Positions 1 to 8,252 of a stretch of DNA of 25,449 bases are shown in pieces. Every line of letters starts with the position of its first letter. Position 1 is the stretch's first letter. A program made the position numbers and the translations under genes. Below the pieces are notes generated by a model that was not told the origin of the DNA, ran no database searches, and worked only from the letters and a program-made list of their open reading frames with translations. The DNA is from CAYGKP01 sp964350605 (GTDB taxonomy: Bacteria > Bacteroidota > Bacteroidia > Cytophagales > JAAEPT01): the NCBI GenBank assembly GCA_964350605.1, contig CAYGKP010000007.1:1-25449 (forward strand). The letters run 5' to 3'.

Positions 1-741
1 TCGCGGGGCCGGGAAATCCGCAAGGCCTTCGTCCCCGGCGGCGAGGGGCGTGTCTTGCTTTCGGCCGACTACTCGCAGGTGGAGCTTCGCATCATGGCCT
101 CCTTTTCGGGGGATGAGTCGATGATCGAAGCCTTCCGTTCGGGCGAGGATATCCACAAATCCACCGCCGCAAAGGTCTTCGGCGTGAACCTCGAAGACGT
201 GACTTCCGAGCAACGAAGCAAGGCCAAAATGGTCAACTTCGGGATCATCTACGGGATCTCGGCCTTCGGGCTGGCGCAACGCCTGGGCATCTCGCGGACC
301 GAAGCCGCCGAAATCATCGAAGCCTACTTCACCAAGTTCCCGGCGGTCAAATGCTACATGGACGAAATGATCCAGCGAGCGCGAGAGAAGGAATACGTCG
401 AGACGATCCTGGGCCGCCGCCGCTACCTGGCCGACATCAATTCGCGCAACCAGAACCAACGGGGCTTCGCCGAGCGCAACGCCATCAACGCCCCCATTCA
501 GGGCTCGGCTGCCGACCTGATCAAGCTGGCCATGATCCACATCCACGCCTGGATGAAAACCGAGAAGCTGAAAAGCCAGATGGTCCTCCAGGTGCACGAT
601 GAGCTGGTGTTCGATGCCTTTGAGGACGAGTTGCCGCTGTTGAAGGAAAAGGTCATCGAACTGATGAGCGGCGCGCTGGATTTGAAGGTGCCCCTGCTGG
701 TCGAAGCCGGGTCGGGCCCTAACTGGCTGGTGGCCCATTAG
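1..741 (+). CDS. polA: DNA polymerase I, C-terminal part (5' end outside window)
   Basis: The reading frame is already open at base 1, so only the last 246 codons are visible; the N-terminal nuclease domains and the start lie upstream. The visible part is the palm and fingers of a family A polymerase. Motif A (DYSQVELR) is at about residues 22-29 of the fragment and supplies one catalytic aspartate. Motif B (RSKAKMVNFGIIYG) follows at about residues 72-85 and forms the O helix that binds the incoming nucleotide. Motif C (QVHDELVF) lies near the end and carries the second catalytic aspartate. The protein fills gaps during excision repair and removes RNA primers from Okazaki fragments in the cytoplasm. 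The end, about 45 residues after motif C, is normal for the family. No frameshift is seen. Confidence 0.97.
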   Translation, partial: SRGREIRKAFVPGGEGRVLLSADYSQVELRIMASFSGDESMIEAFRSGEDIHKSTAAKVFGVNLEDVTSEQRSKAKMVNFGIIYGISAFGLAQRLGISRTEAAEIIEAYFTKFPAVKCYMDEMIQRAREKEYVETILGRRRYLADINSRNQNQRGFAERNAINAPIQGSAADLIKLAMIHIHAWMKTEKLKSQMVLQVHDELVFDAFEDELPLLKEKVIELMSGALDLKVPLLVEAGSGPNWLVAH

Positions 742-761
742 GTCCAATTGCTGGCTTCAGA

Positions 762-779
762 CCCCATTGCACTGTGGGG
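762..779 (+). terminator. weak hairpin after polA
   Basis: CCCCA (762-766) can pair with TGGGG (775-779) around an 8-base loop, and a T-rich stretch (785-801) follows a few bases later. The stem is only five pairs and the T-run is interrupted, so this is a weak candidate terminator. The same T-rich stretch contains a possible promoter for the next gene. Confidence 0.25.
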
Positions 780-798
780 GAATTCCTTTGTACCTTTT
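767..798 (+). promoter_or_regulatory. candidate promoter for the coiled-coil membrane protein gene
   Basis: TTG (767-769) is followed after 21 bases by TACCTTTT (791-798). This matches the Bacteroidota TTG / TAnnTTTG pattern at seven of eight positions in the second box. It would give a leader of about 110 bases before the start at 916. The match is by eye only. An alternative -7 box, TAACTTTC at 879-886, has no partner at the right distance. Confidence 0.35.
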
Positions 799-915
799 CT
801 TTTGTGGTGAGCAGCAGCCCTTTCACCCTCCCAGAGGGCCCACTTTCCAAATAATCCATCGTTTGCCCACGCAATTCGTAACTTTCGTTTCTCTAACGAC
901 CCTTATCCTTCCCTC

Positions 916-1902
916 ATGAGCGATCTTTCTACTCCGACACCACCGAGCGGACCCCAAGGCGGTCCCCGTCCCCGGCCCGAAGCCCCCGAGAAAAAGAAAG
1001 GGAATAAAGGACTGATCATCGTTTTGATCATTGCCCTGCTTGGTTTGGGTGGCGCAGCGGTCTACCTCTACTTGGAGCTGCAGAAGCAGAAGGACACCAC
1101 CGAGGAACAGGCCGAAACGATTGAGACGCAGACTGTCGAGATCGCCGACCAAAAGAAACAACTCGAAGACCTCAAGGAGCAGTACGAGCGCATCAAAGCC
1201 GAGCGCGACGAGATGGGCCTCAAAAACGATTCACTCGACAAACAGATTGCCGAGCTGAACGTTCTGATCGCCGACCTGCGCAAGAGCAAGAATTACAACT
1301 ATGCCCAACGGACCAAGCTTGAAAAGGAGATCGAGGAGAAGATCGCCAAGTACGAGATGGACCTGAAGGAAAAAGACAGCCAGCTGGCCCGCCTGAAAGC
1401 GGCAAACGACTCGCTGGGTTCAGTCACCGAACTAATGGCCGTCGAGCGCGAGATGATGCTCGAGGACATGGATGTCTTGCAGAAGAAGGTGGACGTTGGT
1501 TCAATCCTTCGCGCCGAAAACCTGCGCGTGGTATCGATCAACGAAAAAGGAAAGGAGGATGACAGTGCGCCCTTTAAAGCCAAAAACGTCGACAAACTGC
1601 GTGTCCGCTTTAGCTTGGGCGAGAACAACGTAGCCTCGTTGGATAACAAAGAGATCTACCTGCGCGTGGTTGACCCAAGTGGTGTAGTCCTGGTCGACGA
1701 AAGCGACGGCGGGGGCACCTTCACACTCAGCGACGGCAGCCGCGAGAAGTACTCGATGAAAAAAGAGATCATGTTCACTAACACCAAGCAAGAAGTCACC
1801 TTCATCTACCGCAAGGGTTCAGCTTTCGCGGTGGGGAACAGCAAAATCCAACTCTACCAGGGCGGCCACATGATCGGCAGCACGGTAGTTAGCACCAAAT
1901 AG
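916..1902 (+). CDS. membrane-anchored coiled-coil protein of unknown function
   Basis: The 328-residue product has three visible parts. Residues 1-32 are a proline-, glycine- and lysine-rich cytoplasmic tail. Residues 33-53 form one strongly hydrophobic transmembrane helix preceded by lysines, so the rest probably lies outside the inner membrane. Residues 55 to about 190 are heptad-like and rich in Glu, Lys, Gln and Leu, typical of a long coiled coil. From about residue 195 a compact domain with alternating beta-like stretches follows, including the segment YLRVVDPSGVVLVDE. Single-helix coiled-coil proteins of this shape are common in Bacteroidota, but I do not recognise a characterised family. 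The chosen ATG directly precedes the tail and no better upstream start exists. The next gene begins 39 bases downstream, so the two may be co-transcribed. Confidence 0.85.
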   Translation: MSDLSTPTPPSGPQGGPRPRPEAPEKKKGNKGLIIVLIIALLGLGGAAVYLYLELQKQKDTTEEQAETIETQTVEIADQKKQLEDLKEQYERIKAERDEMGLKNDSLDKQIAELNVLIADLRKSKNYNYAQRTKLEKEIEEKIAKYEMDLKEKDSQLARLKAANDSLGSVTELMAVEREMMLEDMDVLQKKVDVGSILRAENLRVVSINEKGKEDDSAPFKAKNVDKLRVRFSLGENNVASLDNKEIYLRVVDPSGVVLVDESDGGGTFTLSDGSREKYSMKKEIMFTNTKQEVTFIYRKGSAFAVGNSKIQLYQGGHMIGSTVVSTK

Positions 1903-1941
1903 CGGCGCGGCGCTTGGTGCCCAACCAGATCACGCCACGAT

Positions 1942-2751
1942 ATGGCCACTTTGCGGGGAGAACCAGTTCGAAAAGCCCTGCACATTGCGCTGGTGAGTGG
2001 ATTATCGGTGGTTCTGATCGCTTGGGGTGTCAACGTCTTTGGGCGGCTGTTGGCCGAACAAGAACGGGAATCCGAGCCCGTTGCCCGGCCCAACAACGGC
2101 ACCTACGTCGAGTTTTACCCCGACGGGTCGATTTACAGCGAACAGCACTACCTACAAGGCATGCGAGTGGGCACCTGGGTGACCTACTACCCCAACGGGT
2201 CGCTGCAGCGCATTCAGCATTTCGATGAGGACCGCGAGGTCGGCCGCAGTTCCTACTACCACATCAGCGGCCAGTTGATGTACCAAGTCCAATATGAAAA
2301 GGGCTGGGCGAGCGACACCGTGGTGGTCGATGATTCGCTTTACCGCTACAGTGTGCTGCTGCTCGACCACGGAAAAGGGTTATTCAAACGGGTCTGTGGC
2401 CTGTGCCACCAGCCCAGCGACGCACCCAAGTTGGAAACTGCGTTGCAAAGCTGGGTTGAGCTGGTCGACAGTTTGGGACTGGACAGTCTGGCACTCGATA
2501 GCCTGCACCGGGTGCGCATCGACTCAATGATCGAGCGGGCCCGCCAGAAAGACATCAAAGTGCCCCCGCTGGACACCTCGCGGCTTCATCCGCTGGACCG
2601 TTATGACGTGGATGCGGTCCGACAGTACCTCCAACGCTCTGAACGCGAGACCAATAACCCTGCCAGTCGTTGGTTGCGCTACATCCGGATTCGCCCGAAG
2701 ATCGTAGGGCCAACCCGTAAACCGGGAGGACCAGGATATGACAATTCCTAG
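1942..2751 (+). CDS. membrane-anchored MORN-repeat protein with a c-type haem-binding motif
   Basis: The 269-residue protein starts with a short cytoplasmic segment and one transmembrane helix (about residues 13-33), which should place the remainder in the periplasm. Residues about 50-125 hold MORN_2/YwqK-like repeats with the pattern G-x-Y-x-x-Y-P-[DN]-G-S, for example EFYPDGS and TYYPNGS. A cytochrome c motif CGLCH follows at residues 152-156, where the two cysteines would bind haem covalently and the histidine would ligate iron. The segment after it (about 157-245) is rich in Leu, Asp and Ser and ends in helix-like AVRQYLQR, as cytochrome c domains often do. The sixth iron ligand is not obvious; the Met in DSMIERA is one candidate. 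A role in electron transfer is inferred from the single CxxCH. Confidence 0.8.
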   Translation: MATLRGEPVRKALHIALVSGLSVVLIAWGVNVFGRLLAEQERESEPVARPNNGTYVEFYPDGSIYSEQHYLQGMRVGTWVTYYPNGSLQRIQHFDEDREVGRSSYYHISGQLMYQVQYEKGWASDTVVVDDSLYRYSVLLLDHGKGLFKRVCGLCHQPSDAPKLETALQSWVELVDSLGLDSLALDSLHRVRIDSMIERARQKDIKVPPLDTSRLHPLDRYDVDAVRQYLQRSERETNNPASRWLRYIRIRPKIVGPTRKPGGPGYDNS

Positions 2752-2786
2752 ATCTCATGGGTTTGCTTCAATGAGACGATGCCAAG

Positions 2787-2816
2787 AAAAAAGGCGACCC
2801 GAAGGTCGCCTTTTTT
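2787..2816. terminator. bidirectional intrinsic terminator
   Basis: GGCGACC (2793-2799) and GGTCGCC (2804-2810) form a perfect seven-pair stem with a CGAA loop. AAAAAA lies on the left (2787-2792) and TTTTTT on the right (2811-2816), so it works on both strands. It sits between the convergent MORN/haem gene and the TerB-like gene and probably ends both transcripts. Confidence 0.9.
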
Positions 2817-2839
2817 GTACGTGGGATACGTAGTTATGA

Positions 2840-3265
2840 CTACGAAAGGAAGGCTTCCGACTCTTCGCGAATCTCTTCTTTTGGTAGTTCCGCCAACAGC
2901 CCGTCGGTGATCTTGCGAACCAAGAGGCCGCTTGTGATTTTTGAGAGGCCAAGGCGCAGGGCCACCTGTTCGCAAAACTCGGTCTCCTTCTCGTCGATCA
3001 CGCCGTCGGCGAGCATCACTTGGCAGAGGTCGAAGAGTTGCTCGAATTTGGCGTCCAAGCTATCTGGAAGCGAAATTGGCGTGTTTTTGTGGTTGCGGAT
3101 CATGCGCTTGAGCGATTCGTTGCCGAGGCCGCGGGCCTTGGCGATCTTCAAGAGGCATTCGTATTCGCTTCGTGCGATTTTTCCATCAGCCAGCGCAAGT
3201 CCGATCAGGGCGCGCATGTGTAGCTTGGCGTCGCGACGAGTAGGGGTGTCAAAAAGGGTCATCAT
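2840..3265 (-). CDS. TerB-like (tellurite-resistance TerB / DjlA-type) helical protein
   Basis: The 141-residue protein has the two-lobed all-helical pattern of TerB-like domains. Each lobe carries an acidic LADG motif: LADGKIARSEYE at about residues 25-36 and MLADGVIDEKETEF at about 84-97. In TerB family proteins these turns are acidic and can bind divalent metal. There is no signal peptide or transmembrane helix, so it should be cytoplasmic. Its function is unknown; TerB domains occur in stress-response and membrane-associated settings. A second ATG lies one codon downstream and could be the true start. The gene stands alone, convergent with the preceding gene, and has its own promoter-like palindrome upstream. 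A paralogue is encoded at 13855-14292. Confidence 0.85.
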   Translation of the reverse strand: MMTLFDTPTRRDAKLHMRALIGLALADGKIARSEYECLLKIAKARGLGNESLKRMIRNHKNTPISLPDSLDAKFEQLFDLCQVMLADGVIDEKETEFCEQVALRLGLSKITSGLLVRKITDGLLAELPKEEIREESEAFLS

Positions 3266-3332
3266 CGTTGTGGATAGGGGAAGTCGTAGCGTTTGAATCA
3301 GTGCGGGTCGTCTGTCGTTGTATTTTCGAATT

Positions 3333-3346
3333 GTTACAAAGGTAAC
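3333..3346 (-). promoter_or_regulatory. palindrome overlapping a candidate -7 box for the TerB-like gene
   Basis: On the minus strand TACCTTTG (3344 to 3337) is an exact match to the Bacteroidota TAnnTTTG box, about 70 bases upstream of the TerB-like start. The same bases form the perfect inverted repeat GTTAC-AAAG-GTAAC (3333-3346), so a regulator could bind over the promoter. No clear TTG box was found 19-21 bases further upstream. Confidence 0.45.
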
Positions 3347-3491
3347 CCGAGCCCTACGAGACTTGGACGAAACCGGGGGGGCTTTCTTCGAAACTTCTTA
3401 GAAGGATTCAATTAACGCCTACCATATCACCAGTTCGGGCCCGGTAGGTCTGTGAGGCCACGAATCAATCCGGCAGAAATCCGTCAGATTC

Positions 3492-3548
3492 CAGGCGATT
3501 GTTGGATTATTCGAAGCACCCCAGGGCTTCCCGTCCTGCAATCGCCTG
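3492..3548 (+). promoter_or_regulatory. nested inverted repeat upstream of gltB (possible leader structure)
   Basis: CAGGCGATTG (3492-3501) and CAATCGCCTG (3539-3548) are perfect ten-base inverted arms. Inside the 37-base interval GAAGC (3513-3517) pairs with GCTTC (3526-3530). As RNA this would fold into a long stem carrying an inner hairpin. No T-run follows, so it is not a simple terminator. It lies 139 bases before the gltB start and could be a leader structure or a protein-binding site. It matches no riboswitch class I know. Confidence 0.4.
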
Positions 3549-3686
3549 AGGAACGTTCAAAATCTGCGATCCTTTTGGTATCTTCGAAGTTCTCTCTTTG
3601 GAGGGTTCGCGCGTTCACATGCAGTCATGCACTGTGAGGCCGGATGGGGCCAATCCCCGCTCCACTTTGAGACACGCATTCGATCC

Positions 3687-6600
3687 ATGACTCAGCAGCA
3701 TCCGCTTTCCGGCCTGTACCGCCCCGAGTTCGAGCACGACTCTTGCGGCATCGGCTTCGTCGCCCACTTGAAAGGCAAACCTTCGCACCAGATTGTGCAG
3801 GATGCCATTACCATGCTTGTGAACATGGAGCACCGCGGTGCCTGTGGCTGTGAGGCCAACACGGGCGACGGTGCAGGCGTCCTCCTCCAGGTACCCGACG
3901 CCTTCCTTCGCGAGGAAATGAAGGAACAGGGCGTTACCCTGCCCGCCGCCGGCGAATACGGCGTGGGCATGCTCTATTTGCCCCAGGACCAAGCCAACCG
4001 CCGCGAGGCGCGGACCATCATGGAGAAGGCCTTCAAGAAAGTAGGCCTGCCGATTCTTGGCTACCGGGTTTTGCCCGTCGATCCGAAAGGCGCGGACATC
4101 GGTCCCTCGTCGTTCGCGGCCATGCCGTACATGGAGCAGATGTTCGTCGGTCGCCCCGCTGGCGTCACAGACGGCGACGCCTTCGAGCGCAAGATGTACG
4201 TGGCGCGCAACTACGCCGAGCATCAAGTGCACGACAAAGTAGAAGGCTCGTTCGACCAGTTCTACTTCGCTTCGCTGTCCTACAAGACAATCACCTACAA
4301 GGGCATGCTGACCACCTGGCAGGTGCGCCCATTCTATTTGGACTTGCAGGACGAGCGCTTGGTGTCGGCCATTTCGGTGGTTCACTCGCGGTTCTCGACC
4401 AACACCTTCCCCAAGTGGCGGTTGGCTCAACCGTTCCGCTACATTGCCCACAACGGCGAGATCAACACCGTGCGCGGCAACGTGAACTGGATGAGTGCCC
4501 GCGAGGCGATCTTGGAATCGAGCCATTTCACACCCGAAGAGCTGGAACTGCTCCTGCCGATCTGTTCGCACAAACAATCGGACTCGGCGAACCTGGACAA
4601 CGCCATCGAGCTGATGCTGCACAGTGGCCGCTCGCTGCCGCACGTGATGATGATGCTCGTGCCCGAAGCCTGGCAGGAACATCCCGACATGGACCCCGTC
4701 AAGCGGGCGTTCTATGAATACCACGCCAACTTGATGGAGCCTTGGGACGGCCCCGCCTCGATCTCGTTCACCGACGGAAAATTCGTGGGTGCCACCCTCG
4801 ACCGCAACGGTCTGCGCCCCTCGCGTTTCCTGGTCACTGACGACGACATCCTGGTGATGGGTTCGGAAACCGGTGCCCTGCAAGTGGACCCTGCGAAAGT
4901 GGTTCGCAAGGGACGCTTACGTCCGGGCCGCATTTTCGTGGCCGACTTGGAGGAAGGCCGCATCGTCTCGGACAAAGAACTCAAGGAGCGCATCTGCTCG
5001 CAGCAGCCCTACGGCGACTGGATCAAAGAAAACTCGGTCTACCTCGACAAACTGCCCGAGAAAACCGAAGCACCCGCTGAGGAGCCCGACCTCTTGGTGC
5101 AACAACAGGCCCATGGGTATACCACCGAGGACCTCAAGATTGTCCTGGCGAAATTCTGTGAGAAAGGCACCGAGCCCCTCGGTTCGATGGGCATCGACAC
5201 GCCGCTGCCGATCCTCAGCGACCAGAGCCAGCACCTTGCGCACTACTTCAAGCAACTGTTCGCCCAGGTGACCAACCCGCCGATCGACCCGATCCGCGAG
5301 AAACTGGTCATGTCGCTGTTCACCCACGTGGGGCGCAGCCGCAACATCCTTTCGGAGACCCCCGAGCACGCAGCCAAGATTCAGATCCGCCAGCCGATCC
5401 TCAGCGAGGTCGAGTTCTTGAAACTCAAGTACATCGATCCCGAATCGAGCTATCAAGCCGCGACCCTCGACGCCTTGTTCCCGGCCCAGGAGTCGGCGGG
5501 CGTGCTGGAAGGCGCCATTGATGCCCTTTGCGAACAAGCCGTTCAGGCGGTCAAAGGCGGAGCGAACATCCTGATCCTCTCGAACCGCAACGTCACCGCC
5601 AACTTGGCACCGATTCCCTCGCTCATGGCTTGTGGGGCCGTGCACCACGCGCTGATCCGCGCAGGGATGCGGGCTCAATGTGGCATCATCCTCGAAGCAG
5701 GCGACATCACCGAGACCCACCATGTCGCGACCTTGATTGGCTACGGCGCGGGGGCGGTCTATCCGTTCTTGGCCTACCAGACCATTGAGGAACTGCACGA
5801 AAAGGGCCTGATCGAAGGCGAACTGAGCCTGGTGGAAGCCCACCACAACTTCGTGTACGGCATGGGCTACGGTTTGCGGAAAATCTTCTCGAAGATGGGC
5901 ATCTCAACCCTCCAGTCGTACCAAGGCGCGCAGATCTTCGAGGCCCTGGGCCTGAGCACCGAGGTAGTGGATAAGTGCTTCAACGGCACCGTTTCGCGCA
6001 TCGAGGGAATGACCTTCGACCACTTGGCGAAGGAAGCCCTACAAAAGCACAAACTGGCGTTCCCTGAAAGCCCGATCCCCAATCCGCACCTGGAAGTGGG
6101 CGGGGTCTATCAATGGAAACGCCGCGGCGAGTATCACCTCTTTAACCCGCAGACCATTCACCTGCTCCAGCACGCCACGAAAATGGGCGACTACCAGGTG
6201 TACAAGAAGTACGCGGAGCTGATCAACGACCAAACACAAAAGGCCGCCACCCTGCGGGGGCTGCTCGGCTTCCGCAAAGGCAAGTCGATCTCGATTTCCG
6301 AGGTCGAGCCCGCCGAGAAGATCTACCGCCGCTTTGCGACAGGGGCCATGTCCTTCGGTTCGATTTCGCACGAAGCGCATTCGACCTTGGCCATTGCCAT
6401 GAACCGCCTCGGCGCGAAGTCCAATTCGGGCGAAGGGGGCGAGGACGAGATTCGCTTCTTCCCGAAAGCCAACGGCGACTGGGAGCGCTCGGCCATCAAG
6501 CAAGTGGCTTCGGGCCGTTTTGGGGTGACCAGCTACTACCTAACCAACGCCGCCGAGATTCAAATCAAGATGGCACAGGGCGCGAAGCCCGGCGAGGGTG

Positions 6601-8252
6601 GGCAACTGCCCGGCCACAAAGTCGACGAGTGGATCGGACGGGTGCGTCACAGTACCCCGGGCGTAGGCCTCATTTCGCCACCGCCGCACCACGACATCTA
6701 CTCGATTGAGGATTTGGCCCAGCTAATCTTCGATTTGAAGAACGCGAACCGCGCTGCCCGCATCAACGTGAAACTTGTTGCCGAGGCTGGTGTAGGGACT
6801 GTTGCTTCGGGTGTTGCGAAAGCGAAGGCTGATGTCATCCTGATTTCCGGCCACGACGGCGGAACGGGTGCCTCGCCGCTTTCCTCGATCCGCCATGCAG
6901 GTCTGCCATGGGAGCTGGGCGTGAGTGAAGCCCACCAAACCTTGGTGCGCAACAAACTGCGCAGCCGCGTGGTCCTGCAAGCCGACGGCCAGATGAAAAC
7001 CGGCCGCGACATCGCGATGGCTGCCCTGCTTGGTGCAGAGGAATGGGGCGTTGCGACTGCCGCGCTGGTGGTCGAAGGCTGCATCATGATGCGCAAGTGC
7101 CACCTGAATACCTGTCCCGTTGGTGTCGCTACCCAGAACCCTGTGCTCCGCAAACGCTTCACTGGCGATGCGGACCACGTGGTGAACTTCTTTGAGTTCT
7201 TGGTGCAGGACCTGCGCGAAATCATGGCCGAGCTGGGCTTCCGCACCATCGACGAGATGGTGGGTCGGGCCGACATGCTGCAAAAGCGCCCCGACATCAC
7301 CCACTGGAAGCACAAAAACCTGGACCTCTCGCGGGTGCTGTATGTCGAACCGCGCGATGCGCAGACCGACATTCACAACACCGAGTCACAGGACCACGGC
7401 CTGGAGAACGTCCTCGACTGGCGCATGCTGGAGGTGGCGAAACCCGCCCTCGAAAAGCGCGAGAAAATCTCGGCCGACTTGCCGATTGTCAATACCGACC
7501 GATCGGTTGGCGCGATTCTCTCGAACGAGATTTCGAAGAAGTACCGAGGCGAAGGCTTGCCCGGTGATACCATTCATTTGAAGTTCCACGGCTCGGCGGG
7601 CCAAAGCTTCGGGGTATTCGGGGCCAAAGGCCTGACCCTCGAAGTGGAAGGCGACGCGAACGACTACTTCGGCAAGGGCCTCTCGGGCGCAAAGCTGATC
7701 CTCTACCCCTCGAAGGCCTCGAAATTCGTGGCCGAGGACCAAATCGTGGTCGGCAACGTGGCCTTCTATGGCGGCACTTCGGGGCGCGCCTACATCCGCG
7801 GGATGGCAGGCGAGCGCTTCTGTGTGCGCAACTCGGGTGTCCACGCAGTCGTGGAAGGCGTGGGCGACCATGCCTGTGAATACATGACTGGTGGGGTGGC
7901 CATCATCCTGGGCGAAACCGGCCGCAACTTCGCGGCTGGTATGAGCGGCGGGGTGGCCTATGTCTACGACCCGAACGGCGAGTTCCCCAGCAAGGTGAAC
8001 CCCGAGATGGTCGACCTGGACCCCATGGAAGAGTCCGATCTGGTGACCTTGCGTCGCTACGTGACCAGCCACCTGAAACACACCGAAAGCCCGGTGGCCA
8101 AGATGATCTTGGACAACTGGGAAACGGAAACCAAAAAGTTCGTCAAGGTGATGCCGCGCGACTACAAAGCCGTCCTGATGAAGGCGAAGCTTCATGCGCA
8201 GCAACCCCGCGAACGTCTCGACGAAAAGCCTAAAATCGAAATCCATGGGTAA
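3687..8252 (+). CDS. gltB: glutamate synthase (NADPH) large subunit
   Basis: The 1521-residue protein makes two glutamates from glutamine and 2-oxoglutarate with the small subunit, completing the GS-GOGAT ammonium assimilation route. I chose the ATG at 3687 (MTQQHPL) because it leaves a short 19-residue propeptide before Cys20 in HDSCGIGF. That cysteine becomes the N-terminal nucleophile of the Ntn-type glutaminase after cleavage. An in-frame ATG at 3627 would add 20 unconserved residues. The glutaminase domain covers about 20-430 (HNGEINT, NGLRPSR). The FMN-binding synthase domain spans about 860-1230 (GGEGGEDEIRFFPK, SGHDGGTGASP). Cysteines 1132, 1138 and 1143 in CIMMRKCHLNTCPVG should hold the [3Fe-4S] cluster. 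The C-terminal GXGXG beta-helix closes the protein. gltB and gltD overlap by 8 bases. Confidence 0.97.
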   Translation: MTQQHPLSGLYRPEFEHDSCGIGFVAHLKGKPSHQIVQDAITMLVNMEHRGACGCEANTGDGAGVLLQVPDAFLREEMKEQGVTLPAAGEYGVGMLYLPQDQANRREARTIMEKAFKKVGLPILGYRVLPVDPKGADIGPSSFAAMPYMEQMFVGRPAGVTDGDAFERKMYVARNYAEHQVHDKVEGSFDQFYFASLSYKTITYKGMLTTWQVRPFYLDLQDERLVSAISVVHSRFSTNTFPKWRLAQPFRYIAHNGEINTVRGNVNWMSAREAILESSHFTPEELELLLPICSHKQSDSANLDNAIELMLHSGRSLPHVMMMLVPEAWQEHPDMDPVKRAFYEYHANLMEPWDGPASISFTDGKFVGATLDRNGLRPSRFLVTDDDILVMGSETGALQVDPAKVVRKGRLRPGRIFVADLEEGRIVSDKELKERICSQQPYGDWIKENSVYLDKLPEKTEAPAEEPDLLVQQQAHGYTTEDLKIVLAKFCEKGTEPLGSMGIDTPLPILSDQSQHLAHYFKQLFAQVTNPPIDPIREKLVMSLFTHVGRSRNILSETPEHAAKIQIRQPILSEVEFLKLKYIDPESSYQAATLDALFPAQESAGVLEGAIDALCEQAVQAVKGGANILILSNRNVTANLAPIPSLMACGAVHHALIRAGMRAQCGIILEAGDITETHHVATLIGYGAGAVYPFLAYQTIEELHEKGLIEGELSLVEAHHNFVYGMGYGLRKIFSKMGISTLQSYQGAQIFEALGLSTEVVDKCFNGTVSRIEGMTFDHLAKEALQKHKLAFPESPIPNPHLEVGGVYQWKRRGEYHLFNPQTIHLLQHATKMGDYQVYKKYAELINDQTQKAATLRGLLGFRKGKSISISEVEPAEKIYRRFATGAMSFGSISHEAHSTLAIAMNRLGAKSNSGEGGEDEIRFFPKANGDWERSAIKQVASGRFGVTSYYLTNAAEIQIKMAQGAKPGEGGQLPGHKVDEWIGRVRHSTPGVGLISPPPHHDIYSIEDLAQLIFDLKNANRAARINVKLVAEAGVGTVASGVAKAKADVILISGHDGGTGASPLSSIRHAGLPWELGVSEAHQTLVRNKLRSRVVLQADGQMKTGRDIAMAALLGAEEWGVATAALVVEGCIMMRKCHLNTCPVGVATQNPVLRKRFTGDADHVVNFFEFLVQDLREIMAELGFRTIDEMVGRADMLQKRPDITHWKHKNLDLSRVLYVEPRDAQTDIHNTESQDHGLENVLDWRMLEVAKPALEKREKISADLPIVNTDRSVGAILSNEISKKYRGEGLPGDTIHLKFHGSAGQSFGVFGAKGLTLEVEGDANDYFGKGLSGAKLILYPSKASKFVAEDQIVVGNVAFYGGTSGRAYIRGMAGERFCVRNSGVHAVVEGVGDHACEYMTGGVAIILGETGRNFAAGMSGGVAYVYDPNGEFPSKVNPEMVDLDPMEESDLVTLRRYVTSHLKHTESPVAKMILDNWETETKKFVKVMPRDYKAVLMKAKLHAQQPRERLDEKPKIEIHG

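Larger units (their letters stand above)
3266..3686. other. 421-base intergenic region between the TerB-like gene and gltB
   Basis: This is the largest non-coding gap in the window. It holds the minus-strand promoter palindrome at 3333-3346 and a nested inverted repeat at 3492-3548. A weak plus-strand box, TATCTTCG (3579-3586), lies about 100 bases before gltB. No convincing open reading frame or tRNA was seen. The frame running through 3452-3637 has no recognisable protein features. Confidence 0.6.

Noticed and set aside
3615..4883. Long open frame (about 420 codons) on the minus strand
   Set aside because: It lies wholly antisense to the glutaminase domain of gltB, has low-complexity His/Val/Gln-rich translation and no recognisable motif. 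Such frames are common in GC-rich coding DNA.
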